A DNA stretch of 64,000 nucleotides. It comes from JTS-RE9 sp964649195. GTDB taxonomy: Bacteria > Planctomycetota > Phycisphaerae > Phycisphaerales > Phycisphaeraceae. The first letter of the stretch is position 1. Every line of letters begins with the position of its first letter. This document shows, piece after piece, positions 50,509 through 58,741 of the stretch. A program made the position numbers and the translations under genes. The notes under the pieces were generated by a model. The model saw only the letters and a program-made list of their open reading frames with translations, was not told the DNA's origin and searched no databases. The stretch lies in NCBI GenBank assembly GCA_964649195.1, contig CAZYPK010000004.1, positions 8,754 to 72,753 of the forward strand, given 5' to 3'.

Positions 50509-51668
50509 ACATCGCCATCGCCATCGAGCGGTTCGATCCCCTGGCCTCGGGCATCGAACGATCCACCCATCAGATCGCCACCCACCTGATCGGCAAAGGC
50601 CATCGCGTGGCCGTCATCACCGGCGAGGCGCCGCCGGACCTCACGCTCGACGGCGGAGAAATCATCAACGGAAACACCGTCAACTTCCGCCATCGCGTCA
50701 GCGTCTCGGCATTCGCCCGATGGGCGCCATCGGCCTTGGCCCGGCAACAGGCCGACATCACGCTCTCCATGTCGATGGCCTGCCCCGCCATGCTCGTCGC
50801 GCCGCGCCAAGGGCTGCTGGCGGAACGGATCAAACGCGAAGCGGCCGCCGGCAACGTGCCACCATCGAAGATGCGCAGCGCCGCATGGCAATGGCTCAAT
50901 CTGCCCCGGCAAGTCAGCCTCAAGCGGGAGCGCGCGACAGCAGGCAACCCCGTCATTCGCAGGTTCATCGCCATCAGTCGTTACGTCGCCAGGCAACTGG
51001 AGGAACATCACGACATCCCGCGCGACATGATCGAGCTGATCCCCAACGCATCGGAGTTGCCGGTGGTTTCCAACGAGCAGCGCATCAGCCATCGCAGGCG
51101 AATTCGATCGGGCTTTCAGGTCGCCGAGGACGCCCTCACCCTGCTCTTTTTCGCCCAGCACAACTCCCGGCTCAAGGGCATCGATCCCCTGCTGCCGGCG
51201 CTGCGCAAGCTCATCGATCAGGGAAGCAACATCACCCTGCTGCTGGCCGGCCACATCCCCTACCGCGATCAACTGCACATCGCCCGGCTGAACCTCCGCC
51301 GGCAGGTTCGCATGATCGGTCCGACGAATCAGATCGCCGAGCTGCTGTGCGCCACCGACATCACAGCCATGCCTTCGTTCTTCGATCCGTCCGGCAAAAT
51401 CGTGATCGAGTCGCTGATGATGGGCGTGCCGGTGGTGACCAGCCGATACAACGGCGCCGGCGACTTTCTGCATGATGAAGCCGGAAAGGCTTCCGGCCGG
51501 ATCATCGAAAACCCCGCCGACACCGATGAACTCGCCGCCGCCATCGCTTCGTTCATCAGTCCCGAATCGCGCCTTGCCTGCCACCAATATGCAGCCCGCT
51601 GGCGGGAACAGCTTGCCATGTCGCGGCACGTCGATCAGCTTGAATCGCTGATGCTGGATTCTGTTTGA
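50505..51668 (+). CDS. GT4 glycosyltransferase ending in a repeat
   Basis: 387 residues. GT-B GT4 enzyme similar to lipopolysaccharide glucosyltransferase WaaG: FDPLASGIERSTHQIATHLIGKGH, LTLLFFAQHNSRLKGIDPLL, LLAGHIPYRDQLHIA, FFDPSGKIVIESLMMGVPVVTSRYNGAGDF. The last residues DSV and the stop codon lie inside family C copy 4 (51656-51727), so the native terminus was probably lost or shifted. Overlaps GT9 by four bases. Confidence 0.92.
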   Translation: MNIAIAIERFDPLASGIERSTHQIATHLIGKGHRVAVITGEAPPDLTLDGGEIINGNTVNFRHRVSVSAFARWAPSALARQQADITLSMSMACPAMLVAPRQGLLAERIKREAAAGNVPPSKMRSAAWQWLNLPRQVSLKRERATAGNPVIRRFIAISRYVARQLEEHHDIPRDMIELIPNASELPVVSNEQRISHRRRIRSGFQVAEDALTLLFFAQHNSRLKGIDPLLPALRKLIDQGSNITLLLAGHIPYRDQLHIARLNLRRQVRMIGPTNQIAELLCATDITAMPSFFDPSGKIVIESLMMGVPVVTSRYNGAGDFLHDEAGKASGRIIENPADTDELAAAIASFISPESRLACHQYAARWREQLAMSRHVDQLESLMLDSV

Positions 51669-51727
51669 TTGCGTTTTTTTGTTCTTGGAGCTTGTTTGGA
51701 GTTTGAGATTTGTCATTTGGAACTTCC
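51656..51727. repeat. Family C right half, copy 4
   Basis: 72 bp equal in length and sequence (few substitutions) to the right half of copy 1 (11593-11664), ending GGAACTTCC and followed by the shared GAATTAAACGACCCTG flank. The left half is absent. Confidence 0.8.
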
Positions 51728-51880
51728 AACAGAGTGGGGGCCGAGAATTAAACGACCCTGTTCCGGGCCTCGTTCTCCGTTGCCCGCGCGATCGACGATT
51801 GCTACCTTACCGCTTCGCCGCGATCGGTCACACGCCGGCGAATCCTTATTTCACCGGACCTTTCGTCGAGGAGTCTTTCC

Positions 51881-53071
51881 ATGTCCAAACCCTGCAACGT
51901 CGCTCTCGTGGGTACGAAGTTCATGGGCCGTGCCCATTCCAATGCGTGGCTGAAGGTCGCCAAGTTTTTCGAACTGCCTCTCGATCCGGTGATGCACACG
52001 CTCATCGCCCGCAACCCGCAGGAGACCGCCGCGTTTGCCGCCCGGTGGGGCTGGAAGAGTTTCACCACCGACTGGAAGGCTGCGCTGAAGAATCCTGAGA
52101 TCACGCTCGTCGATGTCACCACGCCCAACAACGCCCACCGCGATCTCTCCATCGCGGCGCTCGAAGCCGGCAAGCACGTCGCCTGCGAAAAGCCGCTCGC
52201 CGCTTCGCTCTCGGACGCCAGGGCGATGATGGATGCCGCGAAGAAGGCGAAGAAATCTCAAACCTTTGTCTGGTACAACTACCGCCGCTGCCCCGCCGTG
52301 GCCCTGGCGCATCAGCTCGTCAAGGAAGGCCGGCTCGGCCGCATCTATCAGATTCGCGGCTCCTATCTTCAGGACTGGGCCGGCCCCGACACGCCGCTGA
52401 TGTGGCGCTTCCAGGGCGATGTCGCAGGCTCCGGGGCGCTGGGCGATCTGCTGGCCCACACCATCGATGCCGCCAGGTTCATCACCGGCGACGAGATCAG
52501 CCAGGTCATCGGCGCGGCGATGGAGACCGTCATCAAGGAGCGCGTCATCCTCGAATCCACCGGCGGCGAAATCTCCGGCCGAGGCGCGAAAACCGCCGTG
52601 AAAAAAGGCAAATCCACCGTCGATGACATCTCCCTCTTCCTCGCCAAAACCAAAAGCGGCGCGCTCTGCACCTTCGAGGCCACCCGCCTCTCCACCGGCT
52701 ACAAAAACCAGAACCGCCTGGAAATCCACGGCGACAAGGGTGCCATCCGCTTCGGCTTCGAACGCATGAACGAACTGGACTTCTACGACAACACCCTCGA
52801 AGAAAAAGTGCAAGGCTGGAACACCATCAACGTCACCAACGGCGGCGCAGGCCACCCCTATGCCGGCGCGTGGTGGCCCGTCGCCCACGTGCTCGGCTAC
52901 GAGCACAGCTTCGTCAACATGGCCGCCGACATCGTGAAAGCCATCGGCGGCGAAAAGCCCGTCGTCCCGCTGCCGAGTTTCGCGGACGCCTACGAAACCC
53001 AGCGCGTGCTGGAGGCGGTGACGATCAGCGCGAAGAACCGCGGGCCGGTGAAGTTGTCGGAAGTGAAGTGA
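51881..53071 (+). CDS. Gfo/Idh/MocA family oxidoreductase 2
   Basis: 396 residues. NAD(P)-binding start CNVALVGTKFMGRAHSNAW, then EKPLAASLSDARAM with the catalytic EKP. GALGDLLAHTIDAARFITGD carries the conserved His. C-terminal substrate domain ends with PSFADAYETQRVLEAV. Typical of planctomycete sugar-catabolic oxidoreductases. GAGGAG nine bases before the ATG. Paralogous to 53611; the S23-type gene is inserted between them. Confidence 0.93.
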   Translation: MSKPCNVALVGTKFMGRAHSNAWLKVAKFFELPLDPVMHTLIARNPQETAAFAARWGWKSFTTDWKAALKNPEITLVDVTTPNNAHRDLSIAALEAGKHVACEKPLAASLSDARAMMDAAKKAKKSQTFVWYNYRRCPAVALAHQLVKEGRLGRIYQIRGSYLQDWAGPDTPLMWRFQGDVAGSGALGDLLAHTIDAARFITGDEISQVIGAAMETVIKERVILESTGGEISGRGAKTAVKKGKSTVDDISLFLAKTKSGALCTFEATRLSTGYKNQNRLEIHGDKGAIRFGFERMNELDFYDNTLEEKVQGWNTINVTNGGAGHPYAGAWWPVAHVLGYEHSFVNMAADIVKAIGGEKPVVPLPSFADAYETQRVLEAVTISAKNRGPVKLSEVK

Positions 53072-53080
53072 GAGAAGAGA

Positions 53081-53594
53081 GGGCCTAGGGAGGAGGGCCT
53101 GGGGCCTAGGGGGGAGAGGATTTGGGCGGATATATCAGGACATGACGACCTATGGGGTACGTGCGATGGCTGACGCTCCTGGGCAGTTTCGGAATCTGAT
53201 TGCATGGCGGAAATCCTACGCACTTTCACTGTTGGTGTATCAGTCCACGAAAGCGTTCCCGGCAGAAGAAAAATATGGATTGACACAGCAGATTCGCCGG
53301 TCAGCCGTGAGCGTCCCCAGCAACATCGCTGAAGGTTGGGGACGAGGTTCACGAGTTGACTATGTGCGGTTCCTCTGCATCGCCCGTGGTTCGTTGTATG
53401 AACTGGACACCCAACTCAATCTCGCCCGTGATCTGGACATCCTCAAGTCGGCGGAGGATCTTTTTGAATTGTTGAACGAAACCCAACGAGTCCTCAACGG
53501 TCTGATCCGTTCACTCCAGTCAGAATAGAAACGTCATTCTTCAGACCTTCTTCATCCCTTCACCTAGGCCCTAGGCCCTCCTCCCTAGGCCCTG
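53081..53594. mobile_element. Inverted-repeat-bounded unit carrying an S23-type gene
   Basis: Left arm 53081-53119 (GGGCCTAGGGAGGAGGGCC and further) and right arm 53562-53594 (its reverse complement, with one or two changes) enclose a single gene, 53166-53528. About 514 bp. A single arm-like sequence is also found at 15244-15280. Mobility is inferred. Confidence 0.55.
53166..53528 (+). CDS. Four-helix-bundle protein (S23/23S rRNA intervening-sequence family)
   Basis: 120 residues. Matches the S23-type fold: FRNLIAWRKSYALSLLVYQS, FPAEEKYGLTQQIRRSAVSVPSNIAEGWGRGS, FLCIARGSLYELDTQLNLARDL. Proteins of this family occur in rRNA intervening sequences and as free-standing genes, including one associated with diversity-generating retroelements (Avd); function mostly unknown. 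ATG 53166 fits the family; 53142 would add eight residues. Flanked by inverted repeats. Confidence 0.88.
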   Translation: MADAPGQFRNLIAWRKSYALSLLVYQSTKAFPAEEKYGLTQQIRRSAVSVPSNIAEGWGRGSRVDYVRFLCIARGSLYELDTQLNLARDLDILKSAEDLFELLNETQRVLNGLIRSLQSE

Positions 53595-53610
53595 CCCCAA
53601 GGAGTCTTCC

Positions 53611-54648
53611 ATGCCCGTCAAATACGGAATCATCGGCTGCGGCGCGATCGGTCAGCGCCGTCACATTCCCGAGTGTCACGCCAACCCACACAGCGTTGTC
53701 GCTGCGCTTTGCGATCCCAATGAGCAGCGCGTCGCCGAACTTGCCGCCAAGTACGGCGCCGTCGGCTACACCGATTACAAAAAAATGCTCAAGGAGGCGG
53801 ACATCGACGCCGTCGTCGTCTGCGGCCCCAATGCGGTGCATGCTCCGCAGTCGATCGACGCCCTCAAAGCCGGCAAGCATGTGCTCTGCGAGAAGCCGAT
53901 GGCGACCAGCCGCGCCGATGCGAAGAAGATGCTCGATGCCGCGAAGAAGAGCGGCAAGTATCTCATGATCGGCCTCAACCAGCGGCTCATGCCCGCCCAT
54001 GTCCGCGCCAAGGAAATCCTCGCCGCCGGCAAGCTCGGCAAGGTCCTCGCCTTCCGCACCGCCTTCCAGCATCCCGGCCCCGACGGCTGGTCCGTCGATG
54101 GCGCCAGGAGCTGGTTCTTCGACAAGGCCGCCGCCTTCATGGGCGCCACCGGCGACCTGGGCGTCCACAAGGCCGACCTGCTCCGCTGGCTGCTCGGACA
54201 GGAGTTCACCGAGGTCGGCGGATTCATCACCACCCTCGACAAACGCGATGGCAAGGGCAGGCTCATCCCCCTCGATGACAACGCCTACCTGACCTTGAAA
54301 ACCACCGGAGGCATCGTCGGCTCCATGATCGTCTCCTGGACCAACTACGGCGCCGAGGAAAACTACACCGTCATCATGTGCGACAACGGCGTCCTCAAAA
54401 TCGGCGCCGATCCCGCCTGGGGCGTCATCGTCGAATACAAAAACGGCGACCGCGAGCAGCACAAGGTCGGCGAAATGTCCACCAACACCAAACAGGTCGC
54501 CTCGGGCATCATCGACTCCTTCACCGCCGACATCCTCGCCAGAAAAAAACCGGAGATCGACGGCTTCGAAGGCTACCAGTCACTCAACGTCATCCTCACC
54601 GCAATGGAAGCCGCCAAGGCCGGCAAATCGCTGAAGATCGGCAAATAA
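53611..54648 (+). CDS. Gfo/Idh/MocA family oxidoreductase 3
   Basis: 345 residues. VKYGIIGCGAIGQRRHIPEC opens the nucleotide-binding domain; LCEKPMATSRADAKKMLDAAK carries EKP. ATGDLGVHKADLLRWLLG has the conserved D-x3-H. Reduced or oxidised sugar acids are likely substrates. AAGGAG seven bases before the ATG. Probably once adjacent to the paralogue at 51881. Confidence 0.93.
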   Translation: MPVKYGIIGCGAIGQRRHIPECHANPHSVVAALCDPNEQRVAELAAKYGAVGYTDYKKMLKEADIDAVVVCGPNAVHAPQSIDALKAGKHVLCEKPMATSRADAKKMLDAAKKSGKYLMIGLNQRLMPAHVRAKEILAAGKLGKVLAFRTAFQHPGPDGWSVDGARSWFFDKAAAFMGATGDLGVHKADLLRWLLGQEFTEVGGFITTLDKRDGKGRLIPLDDNAYLTLKTTGGIVGSMIVSWTNYGAEENYTVIMCDNGVLKIGADPAWGVIVEYKNGDREQHKVGEMSTNTKQVASGIIDSFTADILARKKPEIDGFEGYQSLNVILTAMEAAKAGKSLKIGK

Positions 54649-54674
54649 GCAATGAATGTGAAATGCACCCCAAG

Positions 54675-54701
54675 CCCACGGACTCCCGTCCGTGGGTTTT
54701 T
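54675..54701. terminator. Bidirectional family G terminator
   Basis: Stem CCCACGGAC / GTCCGTGGG, loop TCCC, followed by TTTTT on the plus strand; the minus-strand side is less T-rich. It lies exactly between convergent genes (stop codons at 54648 and 54703). Confidence 0.78.
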
Positions 54702-56581
54702 CACGCCGCCGTCTGCCTCGCCCATCCGCCGGGCCTGCGCTGATAGAACCACCATTCCACCGCCAGCAGCAGCAGCGCGAGCAGTGCGATGCTCGACCAG
54801 AGCGATCGGTTCGTCTCCGGCTGCACCTGGCTGGCGGCCACGGCGCCTTCCACCAGTGAAATGCTTTCGATCGACTCCAAAGAAGTTTCTCCGGCATGCA
54901 ACAGGCTGACGCCGACGGCTTTTTTTTCAGTGCCTTTGCTGAGCACATATCGCCCCGCACGGAGCGCGGGCAGGCCGCTGACGAAGCCCAGATCGTCCGC
55001 CTTCTCGCGTCGATCGTAATTTTCCGGGCCTTCGATACGATAGGTCTCCCCCGGCTGCATCGCCATCGCCGGCAGGATGCCGGTGCGGTCGCCGGTCACT
55101 TCGAGCAGGCCGGCCTCCTGCATCGCGCTGCGGACCAGGTTGGTCACCATGATGGGAAATCCGACGCGATAAGGCAGCGTGGAGCGGTCGGTGTGAAACA
55201 GCAGCGTGTAGCTGGTGCGATCCCCCTCGCGGCGTTGGAGCATGAGCGGGCCGTGCCTGCCGTGGGTGATGACCTCGTAGCGCAGCGTTTCCAGATCGGA
55301 CTCTTTCGCGTTCTCATTGAGCCTGGCCTGATCGATGACGACGACATCGGCAAGCTCGACGTGCTCAAGCAGCGGCGAGGTGCGACGCCAGTCGATGATG
55401 GTGGTCGATTCCTCCTTGATGGTGATCAGCTCCTCCAGATCAGCGGGGACGAAGCCCACGAAAAGCGCCGTGCGCCAGGTTGCATCGACGGGCGCATCCG
55501 CCTTGTCGGTGATGATCAGGTCGAAATGTTTGAGGGGCGGATCACCTGACGCGGAAGGATGCAGCCGCACATCGCGCATGGCTGCGACGGCGTTGCGGTA
55601 AGCGGGCATCGACAAAGGGACGTACACATCCAGCGGCCGCAGGGGCGAAAGTTCGATGAAGGCGACATTGTCGGCGGCGAGCGCGTCAAACCCATCGGGC
55701 CGCAGCCGGAGTTCGACACTGGTGGCCCGATCCGCGGCGATCTGAAAAACGAATCGCTGGCCGCCGCCGGCGGTGGGCGTCACCTGTTCCACGCTTCTTG
55801 ATTCGCCATCCTGAATCAGTTCGAGCGCGGCGGCGCCCGGATGATCCCTGGTCGATTGCACCTGCACGAACACGCTCCATCCGCCGCCGCTGTTGCGGCG
55901 GGCGTTGAGGGCGGTGATGCCCATGTTGCCGCCGGCGGAAGGCAGCCTCTGATAGTCCAGCTTGAAGGGCAGTTCGAAATCGATCTTCTCAGGCATGTTG
56001 CCATCGGAGACCAGCATGACGCGCTCGAACCGCGCCGTGCGCGAAAGCGCGTCGGCCATGCGCAAGGCATCGGTCACATCGCTGCCGACATCCTCGATGG
56101 CGATCGACTGAAGGGCGTTGCGAAGCACGCGCTTGTTGCCGGTGAACTCGACGGCCTGCTGCGCGGTGCGGCCAAAGGCGATGATGGCGATTTCCTCGTT
56201 GGCATTGAGCCGGTCAATCAGTTCGCCGACCTGCTCCCTGGCCAGGTCGAGCCGGGACCTGCCGCGCTCATCCACCGCCCCCATGCTGGCGGAACGGTCG
56301 ATCAGGATCGGCAGCCGATCCGAAGCGGAAGGCCCGCCGCGCAGAAACGGCTGCATCGCCGCGAGGATCAAAAGCAGCAGCAGGAGCAATTGCAGCAGCA
56401 GGAGAATGTTTCGCTTGAACCGCTGAAACGGCGAATTGACGCGATGATCGTTGATCACCTGCCGCCAGAGCACGAGCGAGGGCACCGCCAGCCGCGGCCG
56501 GCGGAGCTTCAGGAAGTAAAGCAACACCAGCGGCGGAATCAGCAGCAAAAGCCAGATCGCGGATAACTTCAAAAATCCCAT
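54701..56581 (-). CDS. BatA-like VWA membrane protein
   Basis: 626 residues. Two N-terminal membrane helices (about 7-25 and 60-80) bracket the RVNSPFQRFKRN segment of BatA N-terminal domains. A VWA domain with MIDAS DRSASM (about residue 94) spans roughly 90-230. A large beta domain of unknown function follows, and one C-terminal helix (about 590-610). Last gene of the MoxR/DUF58 cluster. Function unknown; the family is linked to MoxR-dependent complex assembly. Confidence 0.88.
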   Translation of the reverse strand: MGFLKLSAIWLLLLIPPLVLLYFLKLRRPRLAVPSLVLWRQVINDHRVNSPFQRFKRNILLLLQLLLLLLLILAAMQPFLRGGPSASDRLPILIDRSASMGAVDERGRSRLDLAREQVGELIDRLNANEEIAIIAFGRTAQQAVEFTGNKRVLRNALQSIAIEDVGSDVTDALRMADALSRTARFERVMLVSDGNMPEKIDFELPFKLDYQRLPSAGGNMGITALNARRNSGGGWSVFVQVQSTRDHPGAAALELIQDGESRSVEQVTPTAGGGQRFVFQIAADRATSVELRLRPDGFDALAADNVAFIELSPLRPLDVYVPLSMPAYRNAVAAMRDVRLHPSASGDPPLKHFDLIITDKADAPVDATWRTALFVGFVPADLEELITIKEESTTIIDWRRTSPLLEHVELADVVVIDQARLNENAKESDLETLRYEVITHGRHGPLMLQRREGDRTSYTLLFHTDRSTLPYRVGFPIMVTNLVRSAMQEAGLLEVTGDRTGILPAMAMQPGETYRIEGPENYDRREKADDLGFVSGLPALRAGRYVLSKGTEKKAVGVSLLHAGETSLESIESISLVEGAVAASQVQPETNRSLWSSIALLALLLLAVEWWFYQRRPGGWARQTAA

Positions 56582-56647
56582 GAATCGCCATCTTATTCAG
56601 CCGTTCGCCTTGGCGAACGAAGTGATCAAATCAACACATCCAATGAA

Positions 56648-57553
56648 TCACCGCACCCATCCCTTGCGCCGCAGTTGATCAAACAGCACATGCTCCAGCG
56701 AATCCTTCGCGTTCACCGTCGCCAGCCGGCCGCGCCGGCTCTGGGCCAGCGCGGTGATGTGCGACTGGTAGGCCTCGCGGTATTGGTGATAGAGCTTGAG
56801 CAGATCGCCGCCGCTGGTGATGTCGAGCATGCGTCCGGTTTCGGAATCGACCAGCCGCTGGTCGCTGGTGATGTCGGGATCGATCTCGCCGGGCCCCAGT
56901 ATCTGCAACCCCATGATTTCCAACCCCGCCGAGTAAAGCAGATTGAAGGAGCGTTTGAGGTCGCCGGTGGTGAGGAAGTCCGAGAGAATGATCGCCAGGC
57001 CGCGGCCACGATGTTCGAGCAGCATCGAGTCGATGCCGCGCTCGATGGAGCCGTCGCCGCCGGGCTCGATCGGTTCGAGGAAGTGAAACAACGACCGGCG
57101 GCTGGCGCGTCCCGAATGCGGACGCCAGCGGGTCACGCGGCCATCCTGTTGATTGAAGACGCACGCGCTGACCTTCTCCGTGCCGATGAGTCCCATCACC
57201 CCCAGCGCGGCGGCCAGCGACTTGGCCCGCTCGAACTTGCCTTCGAAATTCATCGAGGATGAGGCGTCGATCAGCAGCACGATGTGCATCTCCTCCTCTT
57301 CGTGAAAGAGCTTGAGGTAAGGCTTGTGCAACCGGGCGAAGACGTTCCAATCGAGGAAGCGGGTGTCGTCGCCGGGGCTGTAGTCGCGGTAATCCTTGAA
57401 CTCGATGGAAGACCCCGCGCGGCCGGCCACATGCTCGCCGCGCGAGCGATTGGTCAGCCGCTTCTGCGGCAGCAATCGCATGCGCTCGACGCGCGAGAGC
57501 ACCTCATTGGGCAGCAGCGGCGTGATGCGAGGTTGTTGGGTGGTGAATGCCAT
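56648..57553 (-). CDS. DUF58 protein
   Basis: 301 residues. DUF58 core VWA-like domain: GEHVAGRAGSSIEFKDYRDYSPGDDTRFLDWNVFARLHKPYLK, then LLIDASSSM MIDAS. It starts 15 bases after moxR stops, so the two are coupled. Typically a MoxR partner in maturation of a VWA-containing complex. Cytoplasmic, with no membrane segment. Confidence 0.93.
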   Translation of the reverse strand: MAFTTQQPRITPLLPNEVLSRVERMRLLPQKRLTNRSRGEHVAGRAGSSIEFKDYRDYSPGDDTRFLDWNVFARLHKPYLKLFHEEEEMHIVLLIDASSSMNFEGKFERAKSLAAALGVMGLIGTEKVSACVFNQQDGRVTRWRPHSGRASRRSLFHFLEPIEPGGDGSIERGIDSMLLEHRGRGLAIILSDFLTTGDLKRSFNLLYSAGLEIMGLQILGPGEIDPDITSDQRLVDSETGRMLDITSGGDLLKLYHQYREAYQSHITALAQSRRGRLATVNAKDSLEHVLFDQLRRKGWVR

Positions 57554-57568
57554 GAGTGGTCAATCGCT

Positions 57569-58603
57569 TCAGGCCTTGATCGCCGCGACCGCCTGCTTTC
57601 GTTTTGCACCTTCTTCCGGCACAAGCTGCGTGATCTCATCGACCAGTTCCGCGACCTTCATGTTTTCCGCCTGGCCGTCGTAGTTGAGCAGCACGCGATG
57701 CTGGAGCACCTCGGCGGCGTAGGCGCGGATGTCCTCGAAGGCGACATGCACGCGGCCCTGGGACAAGGCCCGCACGCGGCCGGCGCGGATCATCGCCTGG
57801 GCGGCGCGGGGACTGGCGCCCCAGCGCACGAAGCGGTGTACGCGGTCGGTGCAGAACTCGCTTTCAGGATGCGTCGCCAGCACCAGCCGCACGGCATAGT
57901 CGCGGATCGGGTCGGCCACGACGACCTTGTTCAGGATGTCCCGCAGTTGCAGAATGCGGTCGCCGCTGATGATCTTGTCCACATCGACGCTTCGCTTGAG
58001 AATGGTCCTGCTGACGACCTCGTTCATCTCGTCGCGGTTGAGAAACGGCACCTCGCACTTGAACATGAAGCGGTCGAGCTGCGCCTCGGGCAGCGGATAG
58101 GTGCCCTCCTGTTCGAGCGGGTTCTGCGTGGCGAGGACGAAGAAGGGCTGCTTGAGCCGATGGGTGACGCCGCCGGTGGTGACGGAGCCTTCCTGCATGG
58201 TTTCGAGCAGGGCGGATTGCGTCTTGGGGGTGGCGCGGTTGATTTCATCGGCGAGCAGCAACTGCGTGAAGATCGGGCCGGGACGAAACTCGAAGCGATA
58301 GTTCCCGGTGCCGTCGGCGGACATGACGTTGGTGCCCACGATGTCGGCGGGCATCAGGTCGGGCGTGAACTGGATGCGGGAGAAGTCGAGGTCGAGCACG
58401 CGCGACAGGGCCTTGACCAGTTCGGTCTTGCCCAGGCCCGGCACGCCTTCGAGCAGCACGTTGCCGCCGCAGAGAATCGCGGTGACCGTCGCCTCCACCA
58501 CGCGCTGCTGTCCGACGATGACCTTGCCCACTTCATTGCGGACCGCCAGCACTTCGGACTTGAAGGTCTGGGCCTCGGCTTGAATCTGATCTTCCGGCGT
58601 CAT
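57569..58603 (-). CDS. MoxR-family AAA+ ATPase
   Basis: 344 residues. Walker A GVPGLGKT (53-60), Walker B LLADEINRA, sensor ATQNPLEQEGTYPLPEAQLDRFMF, and arginine-finger segment GASPRAAQAM. MoxR AAA+ proteins act as chaperones for VWA proteins, which fits the neighbouring genes. AGGAATCCC before ATG 58603 supports this start. A long hairpin (58668-58719) separates it from the upstream gene. Confidence 0.95.
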   Translation of the reverse strand: MTPEDQIQAEAQTFKSEVLAVRNEVGKVIVGQQRVVEATVTAILCGGNVLLEGVPGLGKTELVKALSRVLDLDFSRIQFTPDLMPADIVGTNVMSADGTGNYRFEFRPGPIFTQLLLADEINRATPKTQSALLETMQEGSVTTGGVTHRLKQPFFVLATQNPLEQEGTYPLPEAQLDRFMFKCEVPFLNRDEMNEVVSRTILKRSVDVDKIISGDRILQLRDILNKVVVADPIRDYAVRLVLATHPESEFCTDRVHRFVRWGASPRAAQAMIRAGRVRALSQGRVHVAFEDIRAYAAEVLQHRVLLNYDGQAENMKVAELVDEITQLVPEEGAKRKQAVAAIKA

Positions 58604-58667
58604 GGGATTCCTGGGAAAAAGGCGTGGGCGATTAGGCACAAAAGTCACAAGTCAAAATCATTTCAAC

Positions 58668-58719
58668 CAAGCCCGATGGCGAGTCTGCGAGCCGTCGGGG
58701 GGGAATCGCCATCGGGCTT
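58668..58719 (-). terminator. Hairpin between the double-VWA gene and moxR
   Basis: Arms CAAGCCCGATGGCGA and TCGCCATCGGGCTTG, 15 bp perfect, loop 22 bases. It may attenuate transcription between the two genes of the cluster. Confidence 0.6.
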
Positions 58720-58741
58720 GAGGTTTTCATGGAGCAGAACA

